Shown one piece after another: positions 10,357-16,873 of a DNA stretch of 22,450 nucleotides. Each line of letters begins with the position of its first letter. The stretch's first letter is position 1. A model generated the notes under the pieces. The model was given only the letters and a program-made list of their open reading frames with translations, ran no database searches and was not told where the DNA came from. A program made the translations under genes and the position numbers. This DNA comes from a virus. The stretch is taken from IMG/VR virus record IMGVR_UViG_3300005582_000122, positions 1 to 22,450 of that record, one strand, 5' to 3'.

Positions 10357-10601
10357 AAACACTAATTATAAACGAAAATAATAAGAGTTATTTCACTAAA
10401 AGATACGTTGATCATATTTTATCACGAATGGATCAGACAGACATATGGGAGTCTTTAAAGAATTATTTATTCAAAGAAAAGATTAAGTATCCAACCGATA
10501 CTTTACAAGCTGAAATCAAAAGATACTGTCCTTCTATTTTGGAAGAACATTTATCAGAAGCGGTTGTAGGGAAAGGAGAAGAATACAATGAGAACTTTTA
10601 G
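10353..10601 (+). CDS. Hypothetical protein, paralogue of the previous gene (82 aa)
   Basis: Starts with a 4-nt overlap on the previous gene. Conserved positions include YVDHIL, DIWESL, NYLFKEK, AEI and a CPSILEE end that matches the paralogue's APEVLVD. It is predicted helical and has no known motif. The neighbouring pair may form a heterodimer, which is inference only. Confidence 0.65.
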   Translation: MKTLIINENNKSYFTKRYVDHILSRMDQTDIWESLKNYLFKEKIKYPTDTLQAEIKRYCPSILEEHLSEAVVGKGEEYNENF

Positions 10602-10836
10602 AAGAATAATTTCTTTTGAGGTTGAGGGTGAAATTTATGACCACTCCACATCTGCTGAAGAGATTTTAGAAAATTATAACTGGAGTTTTAAAGGATACCA
10701 CGATAATCATGAAGACAAATGTTTCTTAGAATCATCTCATGATGATCGTCGTGGACGTATTACTAAAGTTGTTCGTAAGAATAAAATTAGTAAAACTGAT
10801 AGGGCAGATACAGAAACTTTTACAGTTAATACATGA
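10588..10836 (+). CDS. Hypothetical protein, 82 aa
   Basis: Overlaps the previous gene by 14 nt behind a good GGAGAAG site. It opens with beta strands (RRIISFEVEGEIYD) and carries a His/Asp-rich middle (YHDNHEDK, SSHDDRRGR), then a basic segment. Histidines and acids could bind metal, but no family is recognised. Confidence 0.65.
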   Translation: MRTFRRIISFEVEGEIYDHSTSAEEILENYNWSFKGYHDNHEDKCFLESSHDDRRGRITKVVRKNKISKTDRADTETFTVNT

Positions 10837-10844
10837 GGTGCTTT

Positions 10845-10961
10845 ATGATTACATTGCCAGTAGAATATTGGTTTGTTGGTGTTTTCATAGTATTAAGTTT
10901 GTTAACATGGTTTGGATACCAATATTTTTATCTTAATGAAAATAAAAGCTTCAAACTATAA
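10845..10961 (+). CDS. Small single-span membrane protein, 38 aa
   Basis: MITLPVEYWFVGVFIVLSLL followed by a short charged tail; one transmembrane helix at residues 9-25. The initiation region (ATGAGGTGCTTTATG) copies that of the 10093 gene. It ends the four-gene run and is followed by a terminator hairpin. Confidence 0.5.
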   Translation: MITLPVEYWFVGVFIVLSLLTWFGYQYFYLNENKSFKL

Positions 10962-10989
10962 TTAAATTAATGATTTTTACATAACCGAT

Positions 10990-11030
10990 CCGGACATTAG
11001 TTTCAGCTAATGCTCCGGGTTTGGTTTTTG
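10990..11030 (+). terminator. Intrinsic terminator
   Basis: CCGG-A-CATTAG pairs with CTAATG-CT-CCGG (10990-11000 with 11007-11018, one bulge), followed by a T-rich run. It terminates the 10093-10961 genes and runs directly into repeat copy C. Confidence 0.65.
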
Positions 11031-11046
11031 TGGTTGTAGTCAGCGA
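11031..11046 (+). repeat. TAGTCAGC repeat, copy C (core)
   Basis: TGGTTGTAGTCAGCGA, identical over its last 14 bases to copy D. It lies 29 nt upstream of a -35. Confidence 0.55.
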
Positions 11047-11075
11047 TAAATTGGGAGCCATAGTAATGGTATTGG

Positions 11076-11111
11076 TTGACCATGCTATGTTAACGCATAC
11101 TATACAGTATG
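11076..11111 (+). promoter_or_regulatory. Promoter with dyad, TTGACC-N16-TACTAT
   Basis: -35 at 11076-11081, -10 TACTAT at 11098-11103, lying within the inverted repeat CATACT (11096-11101) / AGTATG (11106-11111). The same arrangement occurs at 12433. Confidence 0.6.
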
Positions 11112-11154
11112 TATCAGTCGCAAGGACGCGACATTCCTTTTAACGGAGAAATTT

Positions 11155-11370
11155 ATGATTAAGTATGTTCTAATGTTAACTCTAGCTCTTTCAGGTTCTG
11201 CTGTTAACGCTGGCGAATGTGTAACTGGTAAATGTAATCTTCGTAGTCGTAGCGTTGTTGTAGTACGCGAGATTATTTCAGTACCAGTAACTGTTACTCA
11301 TAAAACTGTTGAGACTGCTCGTACCTTTGGTCGCAAAACAGTTTCAAGAGTTCGTAATATTGTTCGTTAA
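11155..11370 (+). CDS. Secreted small basic protein, 71 aa
   Basis: A clear signal peptide (hydrophobic residues 3-16, cleavage likely after VNA at 19). The mature part begins GECVTGKCN, a Cys pair, and continues as a basic, Val/Arg-rich chain ending in Arg. I have seen short exported proteins with a GxCxxGxC start and VVVRE-type repeats in planctomycetes; this likeness is from memory. It has its own promoter and a terminator. Function unknown; cell-envelope modification during infection is one possibility. Confidence 0.7.
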   Translation: MIKYVLMLTLALSGSAVNAGECVTGKCNLRSRSVVVVREIISVPVTVTHKTVETARTFGRKTVSRVRNIVR

Positions 11371-11391
11371 TTTATTTCTTAAACATATACT

Positions 11392-11418
11392 CCCCCGATT
11401 TAAAACCGGGGGTTTATT
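11392..11418 (+). terminator. Intrinsic terminator
   Basis: CCCCCG (11392-11397) pairs with CGGGGG (11407-11412), followed by TTTATT. It lies between the two secreted-protein genes. Confidence 0.65.
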
Positions 11419-11437
11419 GTATACACAAGGAGGATTT

Positions 11438-11788
11438 ATGATAAAGTCTATGTTTTATTCTTGTTGTTTTATTTTTGCTTTTATGAATTTTGCTCAAGCT
11501 GATGGGACTATATATTATAGTAATAATAATCATATAGTAAATAAGTCACACTCATATACTAATAGTTTTGGTGGTGATCAAGAAAGATGCCAAGCAGAAG
11601 CTAATTATATGGCAGCAAATAATATTACTGGTCATGTTTGGGGAGTTATAGGACGATTTGAAGGAGTGGGATATGGTTCTAGTCCAAATTGTAGAACATG
11701 TACTCCTAGCAGTAATATGACTCCAACAGGAGATGCTAGTGCTATAGGTCGTAACGGAATGTGGTATCGTGTTAGATCGTGGAGATAA
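11438..11788 (+). CDS. Secreted small protein, 116 aa
   Basis: I chose the ATG at 11438 after AAGGAGG. It has a signal peptide (residues 1-21, ending FAQA). The mature protein has an Asn-rich N-terminal part, then QAEANYMA...GHVWGVIGRFEGVGYG, then CRTC. The AEANYMA plus GRFEGVGY pattern recalls small exported planctomycete proteins with a (Y/F)EG(V/I)G(F/Y)S motif, again from memory. Four Cys after the signal could form disulfides. Its neighbour is another secreted protein; tRNA-Gly follows. Confidence 0.7.
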   Translation: MIKSMFYSCCFIFAFMNFAQADGTIYYSNNNHIVNKSHSYTNSFGGDQERCQAEANYMAANNITGHVWGVIGRFEGVGYGSSPNCRTCTPSSNMTPTGDASAIGRNGMWYRVRSWR

Positions 11789-11798
11789 TATTCTCTAA

Positions 11799-11871
11799 GC
11801 AAGAGTAGCTCAATTGGCAGAGCGTCAGGTTTCCAACCTGAATGTTGAGGGTTCAACTCCCTTCTCTTGCT
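11799..11871 (+). tRNA. tRNA-Gly (anticodon TCC)
   Basis: Acceptor GCAAGAG pairs with CTCTTGC; anticodon arm TCAGG-TTTCCAA-CCTGA; T loop TTCAACT. It is followed by TTTTTT, a probable end of transcription. The only tRNA outside the first 6.3 kb. The 207 nt after it hold a 9-bp inverted repeat ACTATATAA/TTATATAGT (11950-11958 with 11979-11987) and no gene. Confidence 0.92.
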
Positions 11872-12078
11872 TTTTTCTTATAAAAATATGTTAGATACTG
11901 ATATGCTTCTACTAAAGAATATACTATAAGGTCAGACAGGTGTAAGTATACTATATAACATCCCCCGTCCTGCATAAATTATATAGTAAATTTGGCATTT
12001 GTCAAGAGTCAATACGGTCCAAACAAAAAATTTTATACAACGTGTTAATCCAAAACAAAGTAATGACAGGAGGCCAGT

Positions 12079-12321
12079 ATGAAAGTAGACCCATTAAGCG
12101 TCGAAACAGACGGTCTGGTGTGCGATCTTTTAATGAAACATATCGGTAGGCCACGCGATTTAATAACGTGCAGGGCCATCAATCTGTGGGGCAACAAGTA
12201 TCGAATCAATGTGTATACCAAGCATATGGTTGAAGATATAGAAAGTAAAAAAATAACTTATAGTTGTTTTGCTAAACTAGATAAAACAAATTTAACTATT
12301 ATTAACGAATCAACAAGCTGA
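12079..12321 (+). CDS. Hypothetical protein, paralogue of the 21471 gene (80 aa)
   Basis: Strong AGGAGG site. The protein aligns along most of its length with the 72-residue product at 21471: both have LL-K near the N-terminus, IN-LW-N-(Y/F)R-N-Y in the middle, and KK-I-S-(S/Y)-F/C-D-LT-I at the end. This is a distinct small family represented twice within 10 kb. The function is unknown; the pattern suggests a small beta-rich fold. Confidence 0.7.
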   Translation: MKVDPLSVETDGLVCDLLMKHIGRPRDLITCRAINLWGNKYRINVYTKHMVEDIESKKITYSCFAKLDKTNLTIINESTS

Positions 12322-12375
12322 AAATTTTTAGTAAGATATTAGTTTGTAACACCAAAAGTAACAAGATTGTTTTCT

Positions 12376-12391
12376 TGGTTGTAGTCAGCGA
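12376..12391 (+). repeat. TAGTCAGC repeat, copy D (core)
   Basis: TGGTTGTAGTCAGCGA is shared with copy C; lies 41 nt upstream of the next -35. Confidence 0.55.
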
Positions 12392-12432
12392 ATAGTAGGG
12401 GTTTTTGAAATTCATGACGCAAAAAAAGTATC

Positions 12433-12470
12433 TTGACCCAAAAGCCCCTAACCATACTATAAAAGTATGG
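12433..12470 (+). promoter_or_regulatory. Promoter with dyad, TTGACC-N16-TACTAT, leaderless
   Basis: -35 at 12433-12438, -10 at 12455-12460, inside the inverted repeat CCATACT (12452-12458) / AGTATGG (12464-12470). The predicted transcription start coincides with the ATG at 12467. Confidence 0.6.
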
Positions 12471-12685
12471 AACCAAAATTTATTTTACTTACAGCTGTTG
12501 GAACAATAGTTTTTTTAGGACTAACTTGTATCTTATTATCTTTAGTGGAAAAAGATAAATACGAGCATGATGAAATTACTGCCAGCTTTGTTCCATCACC
12601 AGATAGCCAAAAAACATTGGATGAGGAAGATTTTACTGTGGAATATAGTAATATTGATAATGATTTCTATAGTCCGGACCTTTAG
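12467..12685 (+). CDS. Single-span membrane protein with acidic tail, 72 aa
   Basis: The product has a transmembrane helix at about residues 5-26 (ILLTAVGTIVFLGLTCILLS) and then a soluble acidic tail. There is no Shine-Dalgarno, and the predicted transcript starts at the A of the ATG, so translation is probably leaderless. Function unknown; the small size and topology would also suit a holin-associated or superinfection protein, which the sequence does not show. Confidence 0.6.
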   Translation: MEPKFILLTAVGTIVFLGLTCILLSLVEKDKYEHDEITASFVPSPDSQKTLDEEDFTVEYSNIDNDFYSPDL

Positions 12686-12693
12686 GGAGCCCT

Positions 12694-12742
12694 TTGTCTC
12701 ATCTGAACCTATAGGATTGCACCGGTTGAACTTAGTCAGCGA
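12694..12742 (+). repeat. TAGTCAGC repeat, copy E
   Basis: TTGTCTCATCT, GGATTGC, GGTTGAAC and TTAGTCAGCGA occur in the order of copies A and B, over 49 nt. It ends 14 nt before the 12757 start codon. Confidence 0.55.
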
Positions 12743-12756
12743 AAAATAAAGAGTTT

Positions 12757-12939
12757 ATGATTGGTATAAGTTTAAATCAGAACATTTCTTGTGAACAAAT
12801 ATGTAAAACCATACAAAATCTGGTTAATAACTATAAAAAACAAAATAATCTTTCAGAAAATAGTATGTTAACTATTAGGATAGTAGAAACACAAGACAGT
12901 AAACTAATAGAAAAAGTTTTATATCTTGAAAAACATTGA
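12757..12939 (+). CDS. Hypothetical protein, 60 aa
   Basis: The start codon follows repeat copy E with only a weak GAG motif. The product has a helix rich in Asn, Gln and Lys, then a strand (MLTIRIVETQDS). Soluble, no motif recognised. The stop codon overlaps the -35 of the next promoter. Confidence 0.5.
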   Translation: MIGISLNQNISCEQICKTIQNLVNNYKKQNNLSENSMLTIRIVETQDSKLIEKVLYLEKH

Positions 12940-12963
12940 CACTATAGTAAATAATAATACTAT
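12936..12963 (+). promoter_or_regulatory. Promoter, TTGACA-N16-TACTAT
   Basis: -35 at 12936-12941 overlaps the stop codon of the previous gene; -10 TACTAT at 12958-12963. Same geometry as the promoters at 11076 and 12433 but without the AGTATG arm. Confidence 0.55.
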
Positions 12964-12994
12964 ATAACAAAACCATATTATTAGAAAGCATATC

Positions 12995-13213
12995 ATGAGT
13001 TCACAAGACAAAAAGAAATCTGGAAACAAAAAGAAAGTTTGTTCATCCCCAAAAGGATGTAATAAAAACAAATCTTGTGGTATTCGTAAAACTATCACAA
13101 AAAAGACACAAAAGCCAAAAGAATCAATAGAGTCTAAAGCAACAGTTCAAAATGAAGAATCTGTTGGTATATTTGGGAAAATATATAATTTGATAGCAAA
13201 AATATTAGACTAA
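12995..13213 (+). CDS. Lysine-rich basic protein, 72 aa
   Basis: The first 45 residues are dominated by Lys, Ser and Cys (KKKSGNKKKVCSSPKGC, then CGIRKTITKK), followed by an amphipathic C-terminal helix (FGKIYNLIAKILD). Three Cys in a basic setting could bind zinc or nucleic acid. It is low complexity, so homology would be hard to judge. It precedes the propeller gene closely. Confidence 0.55.
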   Translation: MSSQDKKKSGNKKKVCSSPKGCNKNKSCGIRKTITKKTQKPKESIESKATVQNEESVGIFGKIYNLIAKILD

Positions 13214-13226
13214 TAATAAACTTATC

Positions 13227-14162
13227 TTGAAAATACAACTAAGGTTCTATAAAAAAATAGAAACTACTATACATTCTATTTTTTATGCTCTAATTCATTA
13301 TAATAATCAAATACTTGGTTTTGCCCGCAAATACTACGGATCGGGCCGCAATATTAAAGTTGTAGTTTTAGATTCAGATTTTAATATTACTACAGAAAAT
13401 AAAGACTTACTAAAAGGTGAAGATCCTAGATGTTTTATTCATAATAATGAATTATATGTTGTAGATAATTATTGTGACGACATACATTTAATTAATTATG
13501 AAACTAAAAAACGTTTTAAAATTCCACTAAGCGGGAAAAACTTTTCTTTTATTAGTCATAATAATCAACTATATATTATTCATACTATGAGGCCATTTGT
13601 GCTTTATAGTTTTGATATAGTTTCTAAAAAACTCACCAAAATACCAACAAACTCACCATATCAAGAAAATAAACAGTATAGAGGAGGAACTCCGGGGTAT
13701 ACTAAAGATAATAAAACCTATTATGGATTTGGACATAGAACTCATAATACTAGACAAGGTTTGGTTCATGATATTTATTATTGGGAAGTAGATTTTAGGG
13801 GCGAATATCCAAGTATATATATAAGAAATATAGTCAAACCAAAATCGGCCAAACAGATTACTGATCCTACTAGTATTATAGAAATTAACAATATAGAATA
13901 TTTGGTTACAGCAGAAAGTATTCATTCTTGGGATAGAGATCAAGATTATATAACCAATGTTTATGAAATACATTATATACCAGAACATATACTACCTTCA
14001 CCATTATCATTCATAGAATTTATAATTAATAGTTATAAGTCATTATATCATAGGATTTGGAATATGACAGATACCCTAATAAGTATACTATATGTTATCA
14101 TAGGAATGATCTCTATTGAGTTGATAGTATTGCTAATAAATAAGTTTATACCCATTAAATAG
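13227..14162 (+). CDS. Beta-propeller glycan-enzyme-like protein with C-terminal membrane anchor
   Basis: A 311-residue protein from a TTG at 13227; no ATG occurs early in the frame and an in-frame stop lies at 13206, so a non-ATG start is required. Motifs: GEDPRCF (about 65-71), YRGGTPGY then YYGFGHRTH (about 151-173), HDIYYWEVDF, and ITDPTSI plus YLVTAES. EDPR and GGTP...GFGH are typical of five-bladed propeller proteins near GH43/GH130 and of virus-encoded glycan enzymes, so a sugar-related role is likely but not certain. Residues about 280-306 form a transmembrane helix, unusual for that fold, suggesting display at the membrane. It is followed by four tiny membrane proteins. Confidence 0.6.
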   Translation: MKIQLRFYKKIETTIHSIFYALIHYNNQILGFARKYYGSGRNIKVVVLDSDFNITTENKDLLKGEDPRCFIHNNELYVVDNYCDDIHLINYETKKRFKIPLSGKNFSFISHNNQLYIIHTMRPFVLYSFDIVSKKLTKIPTNSPYQENKQYRGGTPGYTKDNKTYYGFGHRTHNTRQGLVHDIYYWEVDFRGEYPSIYIRNIVKPKSAKQITDPTSIIEINNIEYLVTAESIHSWDRDQDYITNVYEIHYIPEHILPSPLSFIEFIINSYKSLYHRIWNMTDTLISILYVIIGMISIELIVLLINKFIPIK

Positions 14163-14175
14163 TTGGAATCAAAAT

Positions 14176-14310
14176 ATGGATTTAGTTTTTAATTTTTCTA
14201 TTATAATTATAGTTAGTATAGTTTTAGCCATAGTAACATTCATATCCCTTATAGGAACTGTTGATCCAGCCGGTCCAAGCACACGGGATAAAAACGGATA
14301 TAAAAAATGA
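14176..14310 (+). CDS. Tiny membrane protein, 44 aa
   Basis: MDLVFNFSIIIIVSIVLAIV opens a single transmembrane helix (residues 5-27), followed by a polar tail (DPAGPSTRDKNGYKK). It overlaps the next gene by 4 nt (ATGA) and follows the propeller gene by 13 nt, so it belongs to that operon. Confidence 0.55.
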   Translation: MDLVFNFSIIIIVSIVLAIVTFISLIGTVDPAGPSTRDKNGYKK

Positions 14311-14459
14311 TACCTTTATTTTTTCAAAATACAGTAGTAAGCAGACCACTACTACCAACATATATACATGACGATCTATCCCGACTAATAATTAGTATTT
14401 TAGGAATAATAGTAGTATGCTATATTTTTAGTAGGGTGGTGGACTATTATAATGCTTAA
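14307..14459 (+). CDS. Tiny membrane protein, 50 aa
   Basis: A single transmembrane helix at residues 27-42 (LIISILGIIVVCYIF), with a soluble N-terminal part. It overlaps both neighbours by 4-8 nt. No family recognised. Confidence 0.55.
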   Translation: MIPLFFQNTVVSRPLLPTYIHDDLSRLIISILGIIVVCYIFSRVVDYYNA

Positions 14460-14586
14460 TAATGATCCCCTAATTTTATATGGCCCACATATAATTCTTT
14501 CCTGCACCATAATTCATTGGGCATTAGTTAACTATTTACAAGATTATCTTTATGAGGACGATAATTATGACCAAAATCAAAATTAA
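14452..14586 (+). CDS. Tiny hydrophobic protein, 44 aa
   Basis: MLNNDPLILYGPHIILSCTI gives a moderately hydrophobic helix over residues 8-30, followed by an acidic Asp/Asn/Gln tail. It overlaps both neighbouring genes, by 8 and 20 nt. Confidence 0.5.
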   Translation: MLNNDPLILYGPHIILSCTIIHWALVNYLQDYLYEDDNYDQNQN

Positions 14587-14743
14587 TGAATTTCACGTTC
14601 CTTTTATCAAAGAACTGGTATTTGTGGGCCTAATTACTATAGTTTCTATGATTTCTGTACGATTTTTTATAGAAAAACATAAATTTACCCCCCAAGAAAC
14701 ATCCTCATATACATCTGATACATCACATAGTCTGGTAAAGTAA
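14567..14743 (+). CDS. Small membrane protein, 58 aa
   Basis: I chose the ATG at 14567 (MTKIKINEFH), which has GAGG upstream; a longer frame from 14552 is possible. One transmembrane helix at about residues 15-33 (ELVFVGLITIVSMISVRFF), then a Ser/Thr-rich tail. Last of the membrane-protein run. Confidence 0.55.
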   Translation: MTKIKINEFHVPFIKELVFVGLITIVSMISVRFFIEKHKFTPQETSSYTSDTSHSLVK

Positions 14744-14899
14744 GGGGTTTTTAAGCTTAAATTCAACTAAGATTACTTAAAATCGCCATATTTTAACTTA
14801 TTGTAATTGCCGGTGGTGAAAATCGTCTAAAATATTAGTTTAAGGGGGAAAAATCGGCCTTCCCACAATCATATCTACCCTTTGGCTTATTAGTTACTA

Positions 14900-14928
14900 T
14901 TGACTTTACTATGGTTGTATGGTATAGT
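14900..14928 (+). promoter_or_regulatory. Promoter, TTGACT-N17-TATAGT
   Basis: -35 at 14900-14905 and -10 at 14923-14928, upstream of the 14971 gene. The rest of 14744-14899 shows no gene. Confidence 0.6.
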
Positions 14929-14970
14929 AGTAGAAAGTGTTATTTTTAGGCTGAAAAATGAATATTTTGT

Positions 14971-15156
14971 ATGTATAAAACCATTCAATTAACTGACCAA
15001 GAACTAGAGCTTTTACACAAGGTTTTAGGATGGTATTTAACAGAAAAAAGATTAAAAAATGACCCAAAATACAATTCTGGTTCTTTGATAATAACCCAAA
15101 CAAATGGATCATTAACCCATAATGATACAAATCAGATAATATTCTGTGGGAAATGA
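14971..15156 (+). CDS. Hypothetical helical protein, 61 aa
   Basis: MYKTIQLTDQELELLHKVLG opens an amphipathic helical protein with no recognised motif. It lacks its own Shine-Dalgarno; a six-codon ORF (14958-14978, MNILYV) overlaps its start codon and could couple translation. A minus-strand ORF covers the same DNA but has no promoter or ribosome-binding site that I can see. Confidence 0.5.
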   Translation: MYKTIQLTDQELELLHKVLGWYLTEKRLKNDPKYNSGSLIITQTNGSLTHNDTNQIIFCGK

Positions 15157-15227
15157 ACCATAAATCAAACTCAAATCAAAAATAAATAGAATCCACTGAG
15201 TTATGGTGGTCCAATAGTAAGAATGTC

Positions 15228-15255
15228 TTGTTCTTTGTATCTCAAATGCTATAAT
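15228..15255 (+). promoter_or_regulatory. Promoter of the long operon, TTGTTC-N16-TATAAT
   Basis: -35 at 15228-15233 and -10 at 15250-15255, followed by an 85-nt leader to the 15340 gene. No other feature found in 15157-15339. Confidence 0.6.
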
Positions 15256-15339
15256 AACTCTATGGGGAAAACCGGCCAATGTGTTATTGGAATAGTCTTA
15301 TTAATTATTGTTTCTTTTTAGTTCTAATAAGGAGTTGAT

Positions 15340-15537
15340 ATGGTAACGTCTGATAATTTTGGTAATCAGGTTTTTGATTTTGTTTATAAGCAATATGGTA
15401 AACAAATGGTTGAAAATATAAAATTAGACCGTAATAAAAACACAGTTAATAAATTAATAGAGTCTTCATCTAGAAAAAATGATACAATAGAACACACTGG
15501 GAACAAGATTATAGCTATGTTAAGGCTAAATCCATGA
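15340..15537 (+). CDS. Hypothetical protein, 65 aa
   Basis: Preceded by AAGGAGT. A mostly helical, basic protein (NQVFDFVYKQYGKQM near the start). It overlaps the next gene by 4 nt and is the first of about nine genes that run without a gap to 18792. Confidence 0.65.
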   Translation: MVTSDNFGNQVFDFVYKQYGKQMVENIKLDRNKNTVNKLIESSSRKNDTIEHTGNKIIAMLRLNP

Positions 15538-15758
15538 GAAATAAAAAAGCACAAATGCTTGCACATGAATTTTATTTACAAGTATATTCTTATATTGAAA
15601 TGGAATATAAGCCCAAGTATACTAAGCTTCTAACAGATTCAGATATATCAGAAAAATTAGTAGATTTAATAACTAATTATTTTCGGGCAAATAATACTGT
15701 CCCGTTTACTGCTGGGCAAATTGTTGATCTGTTACAAAGCAAATATGGTAAAAAATAA
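15534..15758 (+). CDS. Hypothetical protein, 74 aa
   Basis: A Lys/Tyr-rich N-terminal half and a C-terminal segment (PFTAGQIVDLLQSKYGKK) reminiscent of a small winged-helix or SAP-like turn, though I cannot assign a family. Starts by ATGA overlap. Confidence 0.6.
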   Translation: MRNKKAQMLAHEFYLQVYSYIEMEYKPKYTKLLTDSDISEKLVDLITNYFRANNTVPFTAGQIVDLLQSKYGKK

Positions 15759-15763
15759 ACAAT

Positions 15764-16402
15764 ATGTCTATTATAAGAGTAATTAAGCCTTTAAAATTTA
15801 ACTCCGTACTTATACAGACACAATCTAGGGAAACTTTGTGTAAAATCTTTATAAGATTTCAAGAACATTATGAAGGTCTAAAATTTAGGGGGAAAATCTT
15901 TACATTAGGACAACTTAGACATTGGTACAGTGTAAAATATGGGGCAAACACATATTATAGAGATTGGTCTGGTTTTAATTTCCCAAGCTATGTACTGAAT
16001 CCATTTAAAAATGGCCTATTTGATCCATTAACAGAGGAAGAAGTGGCATTATTGGAGCTGTTTAGGTACAGGGACGATAATTTCTATATAATAGGAGCAA
16101 ATAATGATAATGTTACAAAACATGAATTAACACATGCTTTATACTGGTATAATACTAAATATAAACAAGACGTAGATAGTTTATGTAAAAAATATAGTGT
16201 ACAACTTAGTAAAATTAGTAGATATCTTCTTAACAGAGGTTATCATAAAGATGTAATAAATGATGAATTACAAGCTTATATTACAGATAATGGTGATGAA
16301 TTCATATCTACCAATTTATCAATAGATATTGTAAATAAATTCAAAAGAATTCAAAGGAAATACTGGTATGTTACTAAAACAAGCCGAAAAATTGACAAAT
16401 AA
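15764..16402 (+). CDS. HExxH metallopeptidase-like protein
   Basis: A 212-residue protein. HELTH at residues 120-124 provides the two zinc-binding histidines and catalytic Glu of zincin-type enzymes; NDELQAY at 166-172 offers the likely third ligand. The KHELTHALYWYNTKYK plus DE-QAY layout resembles a family found in bacteria and large viruses in which HE-AH is followed by a Tyr-rich helix. Catalytic activity and substrate are unknown. A WYSVKYG...RDWSGFNFP segment upstream looks like a separate small domain. A second HExxH protein lies in the same operon at 18190. Confidence 0.6.
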   Translation: MSIIRVIKPLKFNSVLIQTQSRETLCKIFIRFQEHYEGLKFRGKIFTLGQLRHWYSVKYGANTYYRDWSGFNFPSYVLNPFKNGLFDPLTEEEVALLELFRYRDDNFYIIGANNDNVTKHELTHALYWYNTKYKQDVDSLCKKYSVQLSKISRYLLNRGYHKDVINDELQAYITDNGDEFISTNLSIDIVNKFKRIQRKYWYVTKTSRKIDK

Positions 16403-16718
16403 TAGTACTGTATACGATATTCTGCATAGAGAGTATACGATTATAGGTTATAAGTGTTTTTTTGATGACGGCAAATTGAGTGAAGTTAATTTTCGTCTAC
16501 AAAATCATAATATATCAACTATAGATGTTAGTCATAAGTATTTATATACTGATTTAAATGATTTATCTGATGCTGAACTTGAATTCTATAGATTTATTAA
16601 AAATCATAAGTTATCTCTACCAATAGAAATTATGCCACATGATCAATTAAATTCAATATTAGATTGTTTTTTATATGGCTTTAATAAAGGATACGAAATA
16701 GGTCACAGAAAGTTATAA
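16368..16718 (+). CDS. Hypothetical protein, 116 aa
   Basis: Overlaps the preceding gene by 35 nt; the ATG at 16368 has AAGGAAA just upstream, which decides the start. The product has a beta-rich N-terminal half and a helical C-terminal half (AELEFYRFIKNHK, then FLYGFNKGYEIGHRKL). No known motif. Confidence 0.6.
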   Translation: MLLKQAEKLTNNSTVYDILHREYTIIGYKCFFDDGKLSEVNFRLQNHNISTIDVSHKYLYTDLNDLSDAELEFYRFIKNHKLSLPIEIMPHDQLNSILDCFLYGFNKGYEIGHRKL

Positions 16719-16723
16719 TTTAT

Positions 16724-16873
16724 ATGGATAATGATAATTTTAAGAAACAATCAATCACTATTACTGTTGGAAGTATTTTAGCATCCTGTCTACATGGTAT
16801 TATAGGATATATAGCCGTTTATTTTTTTCAACCATTATGGGATAAGCTGGTTTCTTACTGGAATAAAAAATGA
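16724..16873 (+). CDS. Single-span membrane protein, 49 aa
   Basis: Starts 5 nt after the preceding stop and overlaps the next gene by 4 nt. One transmembrane helix at residues 13-35 (ITVGSILASCLHGIIGYIAV), with short polar ends. Function unknown. Confidence 0.55.
   Translation: MDNDNFKKQSITITVGSILASCLHGIIGYIAVYFFQPLWDKLVSYWNKK

Noticed and set aside
12414-12509. 31-codon ORF overlapping the promoter at 12433
   Set aside because: It overlaps a well-formed promoter and the 12467 gene in another frame; no independent support.
14909-15130. Minus-strand ORF opposite the 14971 gene
   Set aside because: The plus strand has a promoter at 14900 and a plausible helical protein; the minus frame has neither a promoter nor a ribosome-binding site.
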